A stretch of 64,000 nt of DNA, taken from CAUPWF01 sp963515125. Lineage in GTDB: Bacteria > Bacillota > Clostridia > Lachnospirales > Lachnospiraceae. Positions within the stretch are counted from its first letter, which is position 1. Every line of letters starts with the position of its first letter. Of the stretch, positions 63,562 to 64,000 are shown one piece after another. The notes under the pieces are model-generated. The model was not told the origin of the DNA and did not search any database. It saw nothing but the letters and a program-made list of their open reading frames with translations. Made by a program: the position numbers and the translations under genes. The stretch spans positions 62,001 to 126,000 of the forward strand of contig JBQKKG010000009.1 in assembly GCA_052116865.1 (NCBI GenBank), read 5' to 3'.

Positions 63562-64000
63562 TTATTTATTTTCACCCTTAAATTTACGTATGAGTTTCAT
63601 GTTAACTGCACGTAGTGCTCCATCAGTACAGTGATAAACCGGAAGATTTAACGCTGGTGCACAAGACATAACTGTATTAGAGCAGTCTGTGCAGTTACTA
63701 ATTAATACTGCCTGTGCTCCTGCCTTCTTAAGTGCCATAACTTTACCAACCTGGCCTGGACATCTCCCAGGATTCTCACACTTTCTTGTATTTTTAACTT
63801 CAATGGCTTGTTTACAATATTCCACACCAACTACCTCCGAGCCCATGCTCTTTGCAAGTTCCTCTAGGCGGTTTTTATTTCCTCCACATGCACAAACAAG
63901 AAGTCCTAATTTTTCTGGTCCTTTCCAGAATTGCTCTGCCACTAGAATTCCACCAGTAGTCTTTACAATAGGACTGTCCAAAGAGGTGCGTGACCCTGTA
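63562..64000 (-). CDS. Cys-rich prd-cluster protein (5' end outside window)
   Basis: At least 145 codons, open to the right edge (TGSRTSLDSPIVKTTGG upstream of the first possible internal start, a TTG at 63981), so the N-terminus is missing. Cysteine motifs: LLVCACGGN, CENPGRCPGQ and SNCTDCSN, in an alternating beta-alpha layout (VGKVMALKKAGAQAVLIS). It may bind Fe-S or metal and donate electrons or protect the reductase. It is 89 bases upstream of prdA in the same direction, so in the same operon. I do not recognise the family. Confidence 0.7.
   Translation of the reverse strand, partial: TGSRTSLDSPIVKTTGGILVAEQFWKGPEKLGLLVCACGGNKNRLEELAKSMGSEVVGVEYCKQAIEVKNTRKCENPGRCPGQVGKVMALKKAGAQAVLISNCTDCSNTVMSCAPALNLPVYHCTDGALRAVNMKLIRKFKGENK

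Overview
The window comes from a low-GC, spore-forming, anaerobic member of the Clostridia, most like the Lachnospiraceae. This is inferred from AT-rich codon use, strong Shine-Dalgarno sites, spmA/spmB, meso-diaminopimelate dehydrogenase, an Fe-S fumarase, a D-proline-reductase-type cluster and BspA-like leucine-rich repeat surface proteins. Most genes are on the minus strand. No rRNA, tRNA or CRISPR array was seen.

Layout. 1-7820: two surface leucine-rich-repeat proteins. The first is a very long BspA-like protein that runs off the left edge with no stop; the second ends in a sortase signal. 8019-10941: a chemoreceptor and a TetR regulator. 11161-16396: a degenerate 5.2-kb integrated prophage-like element flanked by a perfect 26-bp direct repeat. 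The repeat is the 5' part of a preQ1-I riboswitch aptamer. The complete aptamer survives only at the right end, in front of the queuosine-precursor transporter gene queT; a good promoter that was probably queT's own is stranded at the left end. 16959-32085: housekeeping and metabolic genes (M29 aminopeptidase, citrate synthase, rsmA, tatD, ddh, metG, a DUF885 protein). 32159-34732: two-subunit fumarase with a divergent LysR regulator and a near-perfect operator. 34820-39508: a MalT-like LuxR regulator, then an overlapping AAA-ATPase/Toprim-like pair that resembles OLD/PARIS/AbiL-type defence modules. 39609-43309: spmB-spmA, an AI-2E-type permease and a sugar-ABC ATPase. 43443-49964: a clostridial information-processing operon (decarboxylase, kinase-like, holB, ricT, trmN6-like, rsmI). 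50054-56877: envelope genes (LCP, glf). Here a deletion has fused a C-terminally truncated CapD-like epimerase to an N-terminally truncated hybrid histidine kinase. 57703-59003: TusA-like and YedE-like selenium/sulfur genes. 59225-64000: a TetR regulator, a DUF1643-like protein and a prdA/prdB-type reductase cluster whose PrdB carries cysteine where the classical enzyme has selenocysteine.

A family of intergenic palindromes (GGGGACGGGGGCAATG and its complement) occurs six times between 16.9 and 39.6 kb, and a related form (GGGGACGTAGCAAAA) occurs twice near 40.8 and 42.1 kb. They abut stop codons or sit just upstream of starts, and look like a REP/MITE-type repeat reused as terminators.

The observations I would follow first are the element inserted in the preQ1 riboswitch with a terminator built across its left junction, the ATPase/Toprim pair, the Cys-type proline-reductase cluster, the CapD/kinase deletion fusion and the palindrome family. 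All family assignments are from reading the translations by eye; no database search was run.
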